This document shows positions 37,026-48,232 of a stretch of 64,000 bases of DNA, piece by piece; positions within the stretch are counted from its first letter, which is position 1, and every line of letters begins with the position of its first letter. The notes beneath the pieces were generated by a model. That model did not search any database and was not told the DNA's origin. It saw only the letters and a program-made list of their open reading frames with translations. The stretch covers positions 57,994,811 to 58,058,810 of the forward strand of contig OZ026522.1 in assembly GCA_964019695.1 (NCBI GenBank), given 5' to 3'. A program made the position numbers and the translations under genes. The stretch is from Loripinus fragilis (Eukaryota; Mollusca; Bivalvia; Lucinida; Lucinidae).

Positions 37026-38175
37026 ATACTTTCAGTGTGTTTTTTCTTTCTTTTTTAACATTTTAATGCTAAATTACTTCATATACTAGTAAAATGGCAT
37101 CATCAAAACGACCGAAATGGTCAACCCCGAACTTTTTATATTGAATTACGCATGAAACCTATGGGGGTGGGGTTAAATTTGGCCCTCTAGAAAGAGAATT
37201 AGTTTGGTGACCCCAGATTTTTATTCTTTTTTCTGAAATGTATTATAATAGTCCATGAATTAAAAATAAATTTTCAAGATTTTCAATATCAGATTTTTTA
37301 ATACATGATTTATTCTAAAAACAAATTCCATTTTTCGACGAATTGCCAAAGTATATCATGCAGTATCTTGTCACAGCATGGGATAACAAGTAAACATGCA
37401 CATTTTCATAAAAGTTTGAGGTCATGGGCAGTAATTTAAGTTAAAAGAAAGAAGCTGGCTGAAGATTACAACCGTTTTAGCTCGATAATTAGGACTAGTG
37501 TTATTATTTTATATTTCTAGAAAATTGGTCAAATGCTGTAAACTTCAATATGAGATTCTGAAAAAATAAGCACGGTGACATATCCTTTTTATTTCATAAA
37601 TGGATAGCCCATGCATAAAACAAACTGTATGCAAAGTTTTGAAAATATTTCAATATGGGAAGATGTCCTTAATATAATTAAAAATGAAAAACAGAATTGT
37701 TATGTATCCTAATGTTTGCAACAAACTTTATTAGTTGAAACCTCATTCTGTTCCAGAGGGCATAGTATTTGTGATACTCATTTGGGGCCTATTTTATTTT
37801 GATGCTATTGGTGGTTAAAGTTAAAACCGTCAAAATTACAGAGAGAAACAGATTCCCAAATGATATCTGAGTATTATAGAGGGAAATTGCAATGATAATA
37901 TTACAGTGTATACGCCAGTCTACTTATCACAATAGAAACGAAAAAATTATGCTATAAAACATGTTATAAGGGGCGGTTTGTAGAAGTTTATGATTGATAG
38001 AAGGTATTAAAGCAAAATGGTTAGAGTAAAATGAAATGAACATTATTGACAATGCCATTGAATTATCAAACATTTGCAAATGACATTAAGTTTCGGTCTA
38101 GAACATATTTAATTCAAGAGTTTGGAACATATTTAATTCGCAGTAAAGTTAAAACTGCCTCCCCCTAAGTGTTTT
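37026..38175. other. no recognisable feature
   Basis: About 1.1 kb of AT-rich DNA. I found no open frame, inverted ends or tandem structure that I can support. Confidence 0.45.
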
Positions 38176-40121
38176 TAGCTGACCAGAGCCGAAGGCTCAG
38201 GATGAGCTTATAGCTTGGGAGTCGAGTGGGCGTCTGTCCGTCCGTCCGTCTGTCGGTCCGTCCGTCTGTCCACACTTGCAAACATGAATATCTCTGAGAT
38301 CAGCTGGCTGATCATAATCAAATTTCATCAGAAGCATCATGTGGGTGGGGGATTGACTCCATTAGGCTTTGGGCTAGATCTGATCAGAACTCTGGTTTCC
38401 ATGGCAACAGATAGCTCCCGTGTGACCACTCTAACTCCTTCATTTTTGATTGGTTCTTCTTTATTCTTGCAGGTAACAAGGACAACCATAAAATCTTGGA
38501 TGGGTTCGAAATTGGGCAGTATTCGATGAAGGACTCATGAGTTAGCTGCACTTGAGCATTTGGAAAAATCCCCATAGACTTATAATGGGAGAAAAGTTGT
38601 GACCACTCTAGTGCCTTCATTTTCAAATGGATATCCTTCATTCTTGCAGGTAGTCAGCCTTGAAAGCCTGAATGGGTTTGAATTTCGGCAAGATTCCATT
38701 ACTGACTTCGGAGTTAACTGCCCTTGAGTGTGTGAAAAATCAATGAATAGTGTTGTGACCACTCTAGCACCTTCATTTTTTGATTGGATCTTCTTCATTC
38801 TTGCAGGCAACAAGGACACCCATAAAATCTTGGATGGGTTTGAAATTGGGCAGTATCAGACGAAGGACTTATGAGTTAGCTGCCCTTGAGCGTTTGGAAA
38901 ATCCCCATAGATTTATAATGGGAGAAATGTTGTGACCATTCTAGTGCTTTCAATTTTTTAATGGATCTTCTTCATTCTTGCATACAATAAGAACAACTAT
39001 TAAAGCTTGGATGAGTTTGAATGTCGTCAAGATCCCATCACACATTTTGGAGTTAGCTCCCCTTGAGCATCTTAAAATTTAATGAATGATGTTGTGACCA
39101 CTCTAGCTCATTCATTTTTGTTTGGATCTTCTTCATTCTTGCAGGCAATAAGTAAACCCATAATATCTCGGATTGGTTCGAAATTCAGCAGGATCCGACT
39201 TGGGACTTATGAGTTAGCTGCCCTTGAGCGTTTGGAAAAATCCATATAGACTTATAATGGGAAAAATGTTGCAACCACTCTAGTGCTTTCAATTTTGAAT
39301 GGATCTTCTTCATTCTTGCAAACAATAAGGACAACTATTAAAGCTTTGATGAGTTTGAATTTCGTCAAGATCCCATCACATATTTTATTTTGGAGTTAAC
39401 ACCCCTTGAGCATCTTAAAAATTAACACATTAATGTTGTGACCACTCTAGCTCCTTCATTTTTGATTGGATCTACTTCATTTTTGCAGGCAACAAGTAAA
39501 CCCATAATATCTCGGATGGGTTCGAAATTCAGCAGGATCTGACCAGGGACTTATGAGTTACCTGCCCTTGAGCGTTTGGAAAAATCCCTATAAACTTATA
39601 ATGGGAGAAATGTTGTGACCACTCTAGTGCTTTCAATTTTAAATGGGTCTTCTTCATTCTTGCATACAATAAGGACAACTATTAAAGCTTAGATGAGTTT
39701 GAATTTCATCAAGATCCCATCACCTCTTTTGGAGTTAGCTCCCCTTGAGCATCTTAAAAATTGATGGTTAATGTTGTGACCGCTCTAGCGCCTACATTTT
39801 TGATTGGATCTTCTTTATTCTTTCATCTAACAAGGACTCTCATAAAAGATTGGATGACTTTGAAATTCTGCAGGATCTGACCAAGGACTTATGAGTTAGC
39901 TGCCCTTTCGCATCTGGAAAAATAATGGGAGAAACGTTGTGACCACTCTAGTGCTTTCAGTTTTGAATGGATCTTATTTATTCTTGCAGATAAGAAGGAC
40001 AGCTATAAAAGCTTGAATGAGTTTGAATTTCGTCAAGATCCCATCACCTCTTATGGAGTTAGCTCTCCTTGAACATCTTTAAAATTGATGGAAAATGTTG
40101 TGATCACTCTAGTGCCTTCAT

Positions 40122-41340
40122 TATACCCCCCCGCAAACTTTTCACGTTGTCCGTGCGTGTGTGCGTCTGTGTGTGCGTCTGTGCGTGCGTCCGTCCGTAA
40201 CGTTTTTTTTTTTTTTTAATATCTTGAAGAGTCATCGCTGGATTTTCATCAAACCTTGCAAACATGTTCATATATACAAGACAAATACTCTAGACAAAAA
40301 AGTAAGGGCTAGGGGCCAATTCTATTAGAGTTATTTCCCTTTGTAGTTCTAAATGGCTTTTAATATAGGGTTTTATGCTTATGCTATTATAGGCCATACA
40401 CGGGCCGATCAACTCCTACCACTTTGATACTTTGCCTATACACTGTAGACACATTTAACATATGCATGAAGGAGTTTACTTCAGAAAAAATAATTTTTGA
40501 CAAAAGGACAGCTGTGAGAACTTAGACAATTTTTCCCTAATAAGGCTTTTGTATATGCATAGATGGTGCCTTCATGGGCCGATCAAGTCCTACCACAGCT
40601 TTTGATGGAGCAATTTGATACTTTGCCTATACAATGTAGACACATTGAACATATGCATGAAGGAGTTTGGTTCAGAAAAAATAATTTTTGACAAAATGAC
40701 AGCTGTGAGAACTTAGACAATTTTACCCTAATATGGCTTTTGTATATGCATAGATGGTGCCTTCATGGGCCGATCAACTCCTAGTACAGTTTTTGACGGA
40801 ACAATTTGATACTTTGCCTATACAATGTAGACACATTGAACATATGCATGAAGGAGTTTGGTTCAGAAAAAATAATTTTTGACAATATGACAGCTGTGAG
40901 AAGTTAGACAATTTTTCCCTAATAAGGCTTTTGTATATGCATAGATGGTGCCTTCATGGGCCGATCAAATCCTACCACAGATTTTAATGTAGCAATTTGA
41001 TGCCATTCCTATACAATACAGACACAATGGACATATGCATGAAGGAGTCTGGTTGAAAAAAAAAATTGACAAAATGACAGCTATTAGAACTTAGACAATT
41101 ATTACCTTATATGACTTTTGTATATGCATGGATAGTGCCTTTATGGGCCGCTCAACTCCTACCACAGCTTTTGATGGAGCAATTTGATACTTTGCGGATA
41201 CAATGTAGACACATTGAACATATGCATGAATGAGTTTATAAATTTTGCTTGCACAGATTCTGCTGAAATCTTCTTTTCAAAACTTAGGTTTGCTGGTTTG
41301 AACTATAACTTGCCAAGTTTTTTCACTGAATCTTACTGTG

Positions 41341-41392
<52 letters not shown>

Positions 41393-41428
41393 TCTAATAA
41401 GCATTGCTTATTGACTTTTTTCATTTTT
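40122..41428 (+). mobile_element. nested HINE/pearl-like element, 190-bp repeats
   Basis: It interrupts the word cttcatt of the outer array (gccttcatt before, cttttttcatttttta after). Left end ataccccccgcaaac, (GTGCGT/CCGT) run at 40145-40200, then five units 189-190 bp apart. It ends with the same aataagcattgcttatt hairpin as the copy at 12190-13080, its closest relative here. A 50-G run sits near the right end. Confidence 0.82.
41342..41391 (+). repeat. (G)50 homopolymer
   Basis: Fifty consecutive G between ttactgtgc and atctaataagc. The sister element at 13025-13045 reads ttactgtgcatctaataagc, so the run is a clean insertion at C/A. It could form G-quadruplexes, or it could be a base-calling or assembly artefact. 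Confidence 0.95.
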
Positions 41429-42448
41429 TATTGGATCTTCTTCATTCGTGCAGGTAACAAGGTCAACTATAAAAGCTTAGATGGGTTCAAAATTGGGCCA
41501 GATTAGACCTGCGACTGTGGAGTTAGCTGCCCTTGAGCGTCTTAAAAAATCTTCATAGACTAATAATGGGAGAATTGTTGTGACCATTCTAGTGCTTTCA
41601 TATTAAAATAGATCATATTCATTCTTGCAGATAAGGACAACCATAAAAGCTTGGAGGAGTTTGAATTCAGTCAAGATCCCATCACCTTTTATGGAGTTAG
41701 CTGCCCTTGAGCATCTTAAAAATAGATGGATAATGTTTTGACCACTCTAGCGCCTTCATTTTTTTATTGGATCTTCTTCATTCTTTCAGGTAACAAGGAC
41801 AACCATAAAAGCTTGGATGGGTTCAATTTAAAGTAGAACCAACTTTAGACTGTGGAGTTAGCTTCCCTTGAGCATCATAAAAACTCTCCATAGACTTACA
41901 ATGGGAGATCTGTTGTAACCACTCTAGCACCTTCATTTTTGAATGGATTTCCTCATTTGTAGGTAACAAGGACTTCCATAAAAGTTTGAATGAATTTGAT
42001 TTTCCGCCACACCCATCCACCAGCTACAGAGTTAGATGCCCTTAAGCATCTAAAATAAAACTATATAATGTTGTGACCACTCTAGCACCTTCATTTTTCA
42101 TTTGATTTTCTTCATCCCTGTAGGTTACCAGGACATACATTAAAGTATGGATGAGTTTGAATTTCGGATAGATCCCATAACTGACTACGAAGTTAGCTGC
42201 CGTTGAGTATCTGAAAACTACACTTTCACCAGGTTTCCAATGCAATTTTTATTCGTATCTTTTTAATACTTGCAGATAACTAGAACGGCCATAATATCTT
42301 ATGTTTTTGAATCAATTCCTGGTCACTTTCAAGTTCAGAGTTATCTGCCTTTGAGCATCGTAAATTATGGTGTCTCCAAACATTATGGTGTCTCCAAACA
42401 TTATGCTGGCTCCATGGTGAGGGATTGTTGCCCATTGGGCTACTTGTT

Positions 42449-42762
42449 TATTATATGATTGTGATTAGAAAAGTTAGTGTCCACAAAAGTGTGCTAAATT
42501 TGGACCATTTATGGTATTATAAATTTTTTTCACACAAATTGATAATGATTAGTTTGACAGAAACTGTATTAATCTGCTGAAATTCTTATTGATTAGACTA
42601 ATTCACTTTTAGAAATTATTGCATTTTATATAAATAGGTTGGACAAAGAACCGTAAAGAAAAATGTCTTTGATGGCTAGATTAATATTCTAAAATGTTCT
42701 TGACTCTAAAAATATATAGCATCTTCAGTTTTCAGTATCTAGCATGGGCCAAGCTACCATAT
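42449..42762. other. no recognisable feature
   Basis: Spacer, nothing assigned. Confidence 0.4.
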
Positions 42763-42997
42763 ATGGGCCTAGTCACGAGAAAACCTGTCATCGTGGTTTC
42801 CGACAAAGCGAGTTTCAAACCAGTCTCCTCAGCTACATAGACTAGCTAGAAAATTGAAATTTTATCTGTAGCAAGTTAACATATGATACTTTCCAAAAAG
42901 CGAATAACAAAGGCGCTGATAAGACTGCACATCCGCTAGTCTGGGCCTGTGTTGTTCGCAAACCCCTGAAGACAGGTTTTCTCGTGTTGTGACCCAT
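42763..42997 (+). mobile_element. MITE, TGGGCC-ended family, copy 2
   Basis: The ends tatgggcctagtcacgagaa and gttttctcgtgttgtgaccc are inverted. The interior (gtttccgacaaagcgagttt, gtctcctcagct, aagcgaataacaaaggcgc) is the reverse complement order of the copy at 11266-11507. Confidence 0.82.
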
Positions 42998-43644
42998 ATG
43001 CAAAAATGCATTTGCGTACACATGTGAACCGTACACATTATCTGATTAATCTATGGTTATTGATGATACTCATACAAAATATGTGTGTAAAAGTAATTCT
43101 AATGTGTGGAAAAGCAATTCCAATGTGTCTAATGTGTTAAGCACCCATTAACGAAGTGAAAGAAGTCCTGATTCATATAAGATTTAGTATTGGCCACCGT
43201 TACGTAGAATGTGCTTAACATGGCAAATAGCGCAGACCCTGATGAGACGCTGCATTTTGCAGTGTCTCATCTGGGTTTACGCTAATAGTAAATGCTCCCA
43301 TTTTAGATTGTTTTGCATAAATGCATTAACCACGTCCCCACGATTGTGTACAATTTGATTTTTAGGCAAGCTTCGCCCCTGTCTAGCATTTCAAATACAC
43401 CAAACCTTTATCGATGAAATTACTATTAGTATTAATGTTCTCATGAAAATATTTATGCCAGTGAAACTACAGATGACTTCATTCAAATGGGAAAACTAAA
43501 ACAATATTTTGCATCTTAGACTTTTGCACCATTTTCATCAATATCAGAACCCAAATACATAATCTCAGCTATTATGAAGTGGCATTTCCCAAAAAATCTT
43601 ATTATTCATCAGCCACCAAATAATTTGCAGACTGAGGCTGTTAA
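42998..43644. repeat. spacer with a short palindromic repeat
   Basis: A stem-loop at about 43240-43290 (ccctgatgagacgctgc ... gcagtgtctcatctggg) with gc-rich arms is probably the core of a small MITE. Around it I see only AT-rich DNA. Confidence 0.45.
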
Positions 43645-43865
43645 CTCTTTTCATGCTCAACTGAACTGAACATGAAATCTCAAATGCTCAAAAGAACTTA
43701 GGTGTTAAATAAAAACTATTTATCCTGCTAATAATTTAAGTGTTAAATGCCAACCATTTATAAAATGCCAACAATTATAAATTGTTGGCATTTTATTATT
43801 ATGAGCAGGATAAATTTCATGCTTAATTGAGTTGATCATGATAAAAGTTTCATAACTGTTAGGCT
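43645..43865. mobile_element. palindromic MITE, relative of 13291
   Basis: Left tcatgctcaactgaactgaa and right aattgagttgatcatga arms, with atgccaacaattataaattg/ttggcatttta at the centre. It also carries an internal duplication of aatgccaac(c/a)att, absent from the copy at 13291. Confidence 0.75.
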
Positions 43866-43910
43866 TGATATTTTAAATGAATCATTGGCTAAATGATTAA
43901 TAAAAGTCAT

Positions 43911-44136
43911 ATGAGCCGCGACATGAGGTTTCCAACAATGTGGTATGTACGACCAGCAAAGCCTACGCGCAGTCTGATCAGAGCCTTTGCTAGTTGCTTG
44001 GATATTCTATGAGTGTTAAGCTATACTGACTGAACATCATTTGGAGTTTCTAAGCTTAAAAGGAGGCTGCACATGCTCGTCTGAGTCTACACTTGTCAAA
44101 ATGCCACATTGTTTGAAATCACATGTCGCGGCTCAT
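43911..44136 (+). mobile_element. MITE, GAGCCGCGACATG family, copy 5, best preserved
   Basis: Near-perfect ends ATGAGCCGCGACATGAGGTT and the complement finishing GTCGCGGCTCAT, flanked by AT/AT (TA-type target). At 226 bp it serves as the reference copy for the family. Confidence 0.88.
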
Positions 44137-45795
44137 ATCTTGTATTGCCCAGTTTTGAAAGATGTCCTGCTATTTAACCATTAGCATACAGTTAAGACTA
44201 TAATAAGGTGAAACAAAATGTCAGGCATTATCTGGGTCCAAGGTATTTTGAGAAAGATGATTTTGAAAAAATCGGCTGACGACAAAAAAGCATGCAAAAT
44301 TATCTAGAATTTCGAGAGTTCATTGTCTCTTGAAAAATTTTTCTCTGTCTGGTTCTTGAGCATATATTGAGTAGCTGCCAATCCTCAATGCAATGAGATA
44401 AAATTTTAACATTACATGTTAGTGACATGCAATATATAGCCATTGAGAAGGCCTGAAAAGATTCCATGACGGGTGTTTGCTCTACCAATAAACTAGATTA
44501 GCCACTGCTGACAGTGAAAAAAGGTGTCATTCAAAAAACTTGGCTTTCAAATTAAAGAAGAAAAAAAGAATAAATGAATTATATTTTTCCATTAGTGATG
44601 AAATTCGACAAGTTCGTATATATCTTAAATAACTACCAAAAAATGTTCTGTATTTTTTACTCAACCCTTGATTAAAGTGCCTCCTTTAATATGCAGCATG
44701 AAGCCATATTAGTTACACAATCTGCTGCCAAGTTTTTATGGCTTAACCATTGACCTACTGATGGCACATTTACAAGTGAATGGCCTTATAAGGAAACTAT
44801 CTTAGACCAGTTTTTTCTATAATTGCCTCCATAAACATGCTCTATACTGAATTCTCTCAATAACCGTTACTTTCACCCACTAGTAACATATTTTGTCATC
44901 TGCTGACAATGTTTGCAAACAGTTCTAACCCAGATCAAGCTCAGCAATACATTTGACACTGATGGTATTTCTGAAAGATTTTTAATAAGCTGCAGTCTGC
45001 AATAAGGAATGCAATATTACCCAGCATCCAAAGAGTTACCTAATATTCCCAGTGAAAAATATATTCAAATTAAGCAAAAAATTGTTCAAGTGAATATTTT
45101 GCATTACCTTTATTAGATTCTTCCATTCCCCTTTCCAAATAAAATAAATTATTCACTTGCAGCCAATCATATTATTTCTTTTTGCAAATTATCTCTTTGA
45201 CATTAGAAAATTAATTTTAAAGTAAATAGATGCTAATCAACCAGGTTTTTAAAGAAACTCCTTGGCTGATCAGGAACAGAACAGCACTGTAATTCCATAC
45301 TCGGAAGATTTGTGCTCAGCAGGATCTTCCAAGACATATTGTTAAAGCATGCTTTTTACAGGCAGTAAGAAAGCATTTGTTCCACTTTCCACAGAAAAAA
45401 GTTCCAGTAATGGTTCTATTCCTTATTGTACTTATTCTGGCAGTCTGTTTAAAATATGATTGGCTAGATGCATTGATACCATCTATAATAAGTAGAAATG
45501 GACATACCTAGATTAAGAAAAAAATGCACATGCTGATATTGGTAAATTATGCTCTTTATTTATATAATTTGTTTCCGAATAAGGGCCTATATCTCACACA
45601 CTCAGGACATTTTGAAAAATCTAATGAACAACATTCTCTCCTTGTCAGGAATTAATTTAAAAGATTTTAAATGATTCTCAGCTTAGGAGAAAATCTGCTT
45701 TTATTTCCTCCAATAAGCTTGCCACTATATAAAATGACCCAAAGAATATTGATTCTAAAATATATTGTCCAAACAAATTATAGAGAATTAGTTGG
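44137..45795. other. no recognisable feature
   Basis: About 1.6 kb of AT-rich DNA. Words such as tacccagcatccaaagag (45015) and gttctaacccagatca (44920) belong to dispersed repeats seen at 17660 and 17740. No gene. Confidence 0.45.
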
Positions 45796-46763
45796 TGTTT
45801 AGAAGGCCCGCCTATCCCAATCACTATTGACAAATTATTGGTGAAGAAGGCCATCTCAAAGATGAAGTGGGGCAAAGCTGCAGGTCAACCAGGCATAGTG
45901 GTGGAGATGAGCAAGACAGCAGGTGATGCAGGTGCCAACGCGATCTTGCTATTGCGATTATCCATAATGGCAAGGTCCCAAATGACTGAGAGCAAAGTTT
46001 CATTGTATCCCTTTACAAGGGCAAGGGTGATGCTCTGGACAGAGGCAACTATCAAGGCCTCAAGCTGACTGAGCAGTAGAGAGGATTGTCAATGGTCCCA
46101 TTAGACAGGTGGTGTCTATTGACGACTCCCAGTTTGGCTTTGTCACAGGATGCAATCTTTTTGTGGTCTGGCAGCTGCAGGAGAAAAATACCTAGCAGTG
46201 AACAAGAGGCTTTATATGGCCTTTGTGGACCTAGAGAAAGTATTTGACTGTGTCCCTCGGAAGGTTATCTGGTGGGCCCTGAGAAAGCTAGGTGTTGAGG
46301 AATGGATTGTGTGGTTAGGCCAGGGAATGTACGCTAATGCATGAAGCCGGGTTCATGGTGGTAAGGGTTTCAGCCAAGAGTTTGAGGTGAAGGTTGGGGT
46401 CCACCAGGGATCTGTACTCAGGCCCTTGCTCTTCATCATTGTGCTGGAGGCCTCAATGTCACGCGAGTTTCGGGCTGGTGTTCCATGGGAGGACCTATAT
46501 GCAGATGATCTTGTCATCATTGCTGACTCCCTAGAGGAATATGTCATGAGGCTCTTGATATGGAAAGAAGCCATGGAGAAGAAGGGGTTGAGCGTAAATG
46601 CAGGAAAGTGGTGCAGACCTGGACCTCTTGCAGAGTTCAGGCGAATACCTATGCACTTTCTGCCCTACAGAAGTAGGCAACAACAGCATCTACTGCAATG
46701 ACTGCAAACTTTGGGTGCATAAGAAATGCAGTGGGCTACAATGACTGATACCAAATCCTGATT
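45796..46763 (+). pseudogene. LINE reverse transcriptase, 5' portion (split by DIRS A)
   Basis: Open pieces in shifting frames spell an RT: KKAISKMKWGKAAGQPGIVV, RLYMAFVDLEKVFDCVPRKV with the first catalytic Asp, VHQGSVLRPLLFIIV, and LYADDLVII with the catalytic ADD. A Cys/His segment (IYCNDCKLWVHKKCSG) follows just before the DIRS insertion. The N-terminal endonuclease is missing, so the copy is 5'-truncated. Several frameshifts and an in-frame stop (gggctacaatga) mark it as dead. It resumes at 51274. Confidence 0.82.
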
Positions 46764-46828
46764 CTACTATGTCATACAACTTCCGTAATCAAATGAGATG
46801 TGCAGTGAATCGTGCCGGTATAATTCAG
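46764..46828 (+). repeat. DIRS A left terminal repeat
   Basis: About 65 bp. Its inner half (tcaaatgagatgtgcagtga...ataattcagt) is found inverted at 51157-51196. Its outer half (ctactatgtcatacaacttc) is complemented only in the internal complementary region at 50925-50958. Confidence 0.9.
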
Positions 46829-47101
46829 TGCATAATTGCTACTCGATGAGAGCAGTCGCTTGATAGAGTAGCTGACACTGCCGGTGATTTCGGTCACGTG
46901 TATCGTTTTTTGATAAACATATATTTATGTTTTCATAATACTGGTTATTAGTAACTAGTATAAATGATACACTAGAATTTGTTATTCGTAACATTTTCTA
47001 TTAAAATTTGTTTAGGCAAATTTTCTTTACGCACTGTTGTAAATTTCGGTTTACGGCTGTTCATTTTGCTTTGTGGCAATTTGACATCTCGTGCGGCGAA
47101 A

Positions 47102-48232
47102 ATGGCTGAAAAAGAAGTGCAGGCCAGCAAATTTGTTGGTATAAAGACAATGCTGGCGTCAAACAGCCAAACTGAGGACTCAAATGGTCCGACATTGAGT
47201 GCTACAACTTCAAGTAAAGGTAGCTCCGCCAAAACAACCTCACAAACAGGTAAAGCGCCGAGTAAATCTTCATCTTCGGCGGCCGCTAGTACAGCGGGTG
47301 GGGTAAACAAAGAGGTTCTTCTCATTCTACAAGAAATGAACCAAAAGCTTAATGCTCAATCTGAGCGCTTAGAGAAGCATGAACAGAGAGTAGAATCAAT
47401 CACAGAACATTGGCAAGAGTATGACTATAGTGAAAATCTTGACTATTATGATGAACAGTACACTGATTCTGTGTCTGAAGAACGAGGGGGGGAGGAAGCT
47501 TCGGATCCTCACCAGAGTGTATTCAAAACCCTCAAGAATAAGTTTCAACAAGTTGACATGGTGGATGATGTTGTGAATGAAGATTTAGCAGATTTTGTTA
47601 ATACGTCATTCAAGAACGGTTTGACCGATGAAAAGAAAAATGAACTTTTGAAAGACATCCATCGTCCTGCAAATACTGAAGCCTTAGTACGGACTAGAGT
47701 GAACCAGGGCATTTGGCGGCTACTAAAGCCCAGTACACAGTATGAGGACAATAACATGCAGCAAATCCAAGACCTTATTGTGAAGGCTACTGCGAACATT
47801 GTAAAATTGACACATAAGACTGCTGCAACTCAAGATAGTGAAGATTTTGATCGTGTTACTGATGCTATTGCCTTATTAGGACAAGCCAACAAGCAAATTA
47901 ATCTGAGACGAAAAGAACTTCACAAGTCCGACTTGGACCCCAAGTATCATTATCTTGCCTCTGCTTCTTTCCCTTTCACCGAATACTTATATGGTGAAGA
48001 TACAGATGTAAACAAGAACATAAAGGACATAAATGATCTCAACAAAATAGGACGCAGCATGGGCCGAGGTTTCCAGAGAGGTTCATTCAGAGGTCGCCGT
48101 CCTCATCCCTACAACCGTGGTCGAGGGAGAGTCTTTCGAGGTAGAGGTCAGCAGCATTTTGTCAGGCAAGCAAATTTACGCCTCTTGAAAGTGATATCAT
48201 TGACGCAGAAATTCAAAAATTATTGGATATGA
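47102..48232 (+). CDS. gag: DIRS A gag-like protein
   Basis: A 376-residue frame starts at the ATG encoding MAEKEVQASKFVG. The upstream part of the frame (from 46979) has only a TTG start and is unlikely to be used. It has a Ser/Thr/Lys-rich N terminus, a predicted coiled-coil-like stretch (EMNQKLNAQSERLEKHEQR), an acidic Tyr-rich segment and a conserved middle (DLADFVNTSFKNGLTDEKKN, IHRPANTEALV). The C terminus is RG-rich (GRGFQRGSFRGRRP, RGRGRVFRGRGQQ), probably RNA-binding. The middle and tail closely parallel the gag of DIRS B. It should form the element's RNP in the cytoplasm. The last 17 residues run in a frame unlike B, probably because of the deletion before RT. Confidence 0.88.
   Translation: MAEKEVQASKFVGIKTMLASNSQTEDSNGPTLSATTSSKGSSAKTTSQTGKAPSKSSSSAAASTAGGVNKEVLLILQEMNQKLNAQSERLEKHEQRVESITEHWQEYDYSENLDYYDEQYTDSVSEERGGEEASDPHQSVFKTLKNKFQQVDMVDDVVNEDLADFVNTSFKNGLTDEKKNELLKDIHRPANTEALVRTRVNQGIWRLLKPSTQYEDNNMQQIQDLIVKATANIVKLTHKTAATQDSEDFDRVTDAIALLGQANKQINLRRKELHKSDLDPKYHYLASASFPFTEYLYGEDTDVNKNIKDINDLNKIGRSMGRGFQRGSFRGRRPHPYNRGRGRVFRGRGQQHFVRQANLRLLKVISLTQKFKNYWI

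Larger units (their letters stand above)
38176..42448 (+). mobile_element. HINE/pearl-like element with a dimeric tandem core
   Basis: Left end tagctgaccagagccgaagg, then a (GTCC/GTCT) run at 38234-38270. The core repeats the phrase gtgaccactctag, whose starts are spaced about 178, 156, 177, 162, 177, 167, 177 and 162 bp apart. Two monomer types alternate, one with tataatgggagaaatgttg and the other with cttaaaa...ttgatg. The right end gcccattgggctacttg is a hairpin close to the terminus, as in Helentron-associated elements. A second element is nested at 40122-41428. No coding capacity. Confidence 0.8.
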
